64,000 nt of DNA from contig NC_089744.1 of NCBI RefSeq assembly GCF_040412425.1, positions 22,223,501-22,287,500 on the forward strand, in the 5' to 3' direction. Below, piece after piece: positions 62,111 through 64,000 of this stretch; position 1 is the stretch's first letter; the number at the start of each line of letters is the position of its first letter. This DNA is from Macrobrachium rosenbergii (lineage: Eukaryota; Arthropoda; Malacostraca; Decapoda; Palaemonidae). Under the pieces are notes generated by a model, which was not told the DNA's origin, made no database searches, and saw only the letters and a program-made list of their open reading frames with translations. The translations under genes and the position numbers were made by a program.

Positions 62111-62569
62111 ACCTTCCCCAACTGTTACTCACAGACTTGTACAGGTTTTAAAGATGGCCTTTTTTTTCCCCCATTCTAATAATATTAATTTGTTTATTTG
62201 TATGCGAGACAAATTGATTTTACGGAAACGACTTCTAGTCAAGAGGAGTTTGCTGCTTATCGGTCAGAACAGTATAAAAAAGGGGTCTGAATGTCACATT
62301 ACATAGGCAATGGATCTACTTATAGGAATTTCAGCAGAGTAAATATGGGATAGGATTGTCGGTGTTCTGTAACAGCTGAATTGCAGGAGTTGTTGGAATA
62401 TTAATGATTTGCTAGCTCGTAGACATAGGCTAAGTCCGAATGCAGTATTGATAGTTATTAATATAGACGAGGACATAAAGAAGTAGTGAAAGAAGCAGAG
62501 TCTATAGATTAAACAAAGAAGCACACTTTATTCTACCCCAAGGCTGGCGTGTTTTAGCATTTTTGGTAA
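62111..62569. other. no recognisable gene
   Basis: Unique-looking sequence. A 76-codon minus frame has no motif. Confidence 0.45.
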
Positions 62570-63015
62570 TTACGTGGGAACTGTAGATGTTTTAAGTGTT
62601 TGTTTTATTCTGTAGATATTTTAACAATTTATCCTGTAGATATTTTAACAATGTTTTATTTATTCTTTAGATATTTTAACTAACTTATTCTATAGATATT
62701 TTAACAACGTCTGATATATTCTTTAGATATTTTAACAATTTATTCTATAGATATTTTAACAAAGTTTGATTTATTCTTTAGGTATATTAACAATAAATAT
62801 TCGTTAGATATTTTAAGTGATTTATTCTTAGATATTTTACCAAAGTTTGGTTTCTTTTTTAGATATTTCAAGGGTTTGATTTATTGATTCATTCCGTAGG
62901 TATGGTAACAATTATTCGTTAGATATTTTAAGTGACTTATTCTTAGATATTTTACCAATGTTTGATTTATGCTTTAGATATTTAAAGTGTTTGATTTATT
63001 CTAAGTTTTTCCTTT
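62570..63015. repeat. AT-rich ~25-40 bp minisatellite, about 12 units
   Basis: The unit core is TTTATTCTGTAGATATTTTA + ACAA with an optional TGTTTGAT segment. It is diverged with variable unit length. Confidence 0.88.
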
Positions 63016-63425
63016 TCCTAAACGTATGGGAAGGTGGCAGATATTAATTTATGAGGTTTACTGTGTCTGGAAATGATGGTCTGTTGCCATACCTTTCAGA
63101 TCTTTTGTTCTGCCATTGCCGGAATATGGTCCTTTGTCTAGATGTCAGCAGCACCCTATGAATTTTTTTTTTTTTTCTTTTTTATAGAATTCCCAGAAGT
63201 GGTGGTTTCCTTCTTTCCAGTTATGGTGATTATGTATGTCGTATAAATTTTTTTTTTTTTTTTACCTTGTATCTTGAATTTTGAATGTACGTTTCTTAAT
63301 AATAGTAATAATAATAATTTTGCTGCTCATATGATTTGCTTGTGTAGGTTAAATATGCAGGTATGTTTATTAGCTTTCAAGTGAAGTTTTTCTTTTACTC
63401 TTAGAAGCTTTAATGCCTATAAAAC
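63016..63425. other. no recognisable gene
   Basis: T runs at 63162-63182 and 63248-63263 and a degenerate AAT run at 63299-63318. Confidence 0.45.
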
Positions 63426-63429
63426 TTTA

Positions 63430-63734
<305 letters not shown>

Positions 63735-63807
<73 letters not shown>
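63735..63807. repeat. (TA)n microsatellite
   Basis: About 36 TA repeats forming the tail of the SINE body. Confidence 0.95.
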
Positions 63808-63812
<5 letters not shown>

Positions 63813-64000
63813 TGTCAGTGTACCAAAATTCATTAATATTTTTACACGTAAATTTCTGTAGCTTCTCATTTCGTTCACATTCAACCTCCCCTCTTGACTA
63901 CACGCCAAGTAAAGCAATAAACTAAATTTATCGCTAAATTTGGGAGAGCTGATCCTTTATTATGTGTTTAAAGGGCTCCTCCAGATCTTCACCAGCGTTT

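Overview
This window looks like non-coding DNA from a repeat-rich arthropod nuclear genome. The most likely source is a decapod crustacean such as a shrimp or prawn. That assignment is an inference, resting on the extreme density of long (GA)n, (TA)n, (GT)n and (AAT)n tracts and on dispersed repeats that resemble ones I associate with decapods. No bacterial or viral gene organisation is visible. I found no rRNA, no convincing tRNA, no CRISPR array and no protein-coding gene that I can name. Almost every long open frame is a microsatellite read as Arg-Glu, Ser-Leu, Tyr-Ile, Cys-Val, His-Thr or runs of Ile, Asn, Tyr or Leu. Only three stretches look faintly coding: 9680-10009, the arms of the foldback element at 5590-6016, and 59242-59406 on the minus strand. 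None is a firm gene call.

Two kinds of structure dominate. The first is local tandem amplification at every scale. There are pure microsatellites, 22-37 bp minisatellites, 70-170 bp tandem repeats and compound arrays of the form spacer-(GA)n-spacer-(GA)n in which the spacers are homologous. At least 17 (GA)n/(CT)n loci have this compound form. Some spacers recur tens of kilobases apart, and at 21.3-22.75 kb two such arrays face each other as a large inverted repeat.

The second is dispersed mobile-element relics. Family DR1 is about 300 bp, has ten copies, and three copies have clear flanking target duplications. Family DR2 is about 390 bp and has two copies. Family DR3 has four copies, most tailed by (AAT)n. 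Family DR4 is a short motif beside hairpins, in two copies. There are also several tRNA-derived SINEs ending near (TA)n or (GT)n, a hAT-type element with an 8 bp duplication at 13.84 kb, a Tc1/mariner-type MITE with TA duplication at 19.38 kb, and hairpin elements at 5.6, 9.3 and 50.6 kb.

Layout: 0-8.7 kb holds GA-rich compound arrays and the 5.6 kb foldback. 8.7-16 kb holds TA tracts, DR1 copies, the hAT element and a 24 bp minisatellite. 16-26 kb holds CT/GA arrays, the MITE, DR2 and the inverted array pair. 26-36 kb holds 70-80 bp tandem repeats, two opposed polypyrimidine/polypurine tracts and a palindromic repeat cluster. 36-50 kb holds TA/GT tracts, a SINE, DR1, DR2 and DR3, a 170 bp triplet and long AAT tracts. 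50-64 kb holds further tandem repeats, CT arrays, DR1 copies and SINEs.

The genes cannot be said to work together because no gene is established. The window is best read as intergenic or intronic DNA.
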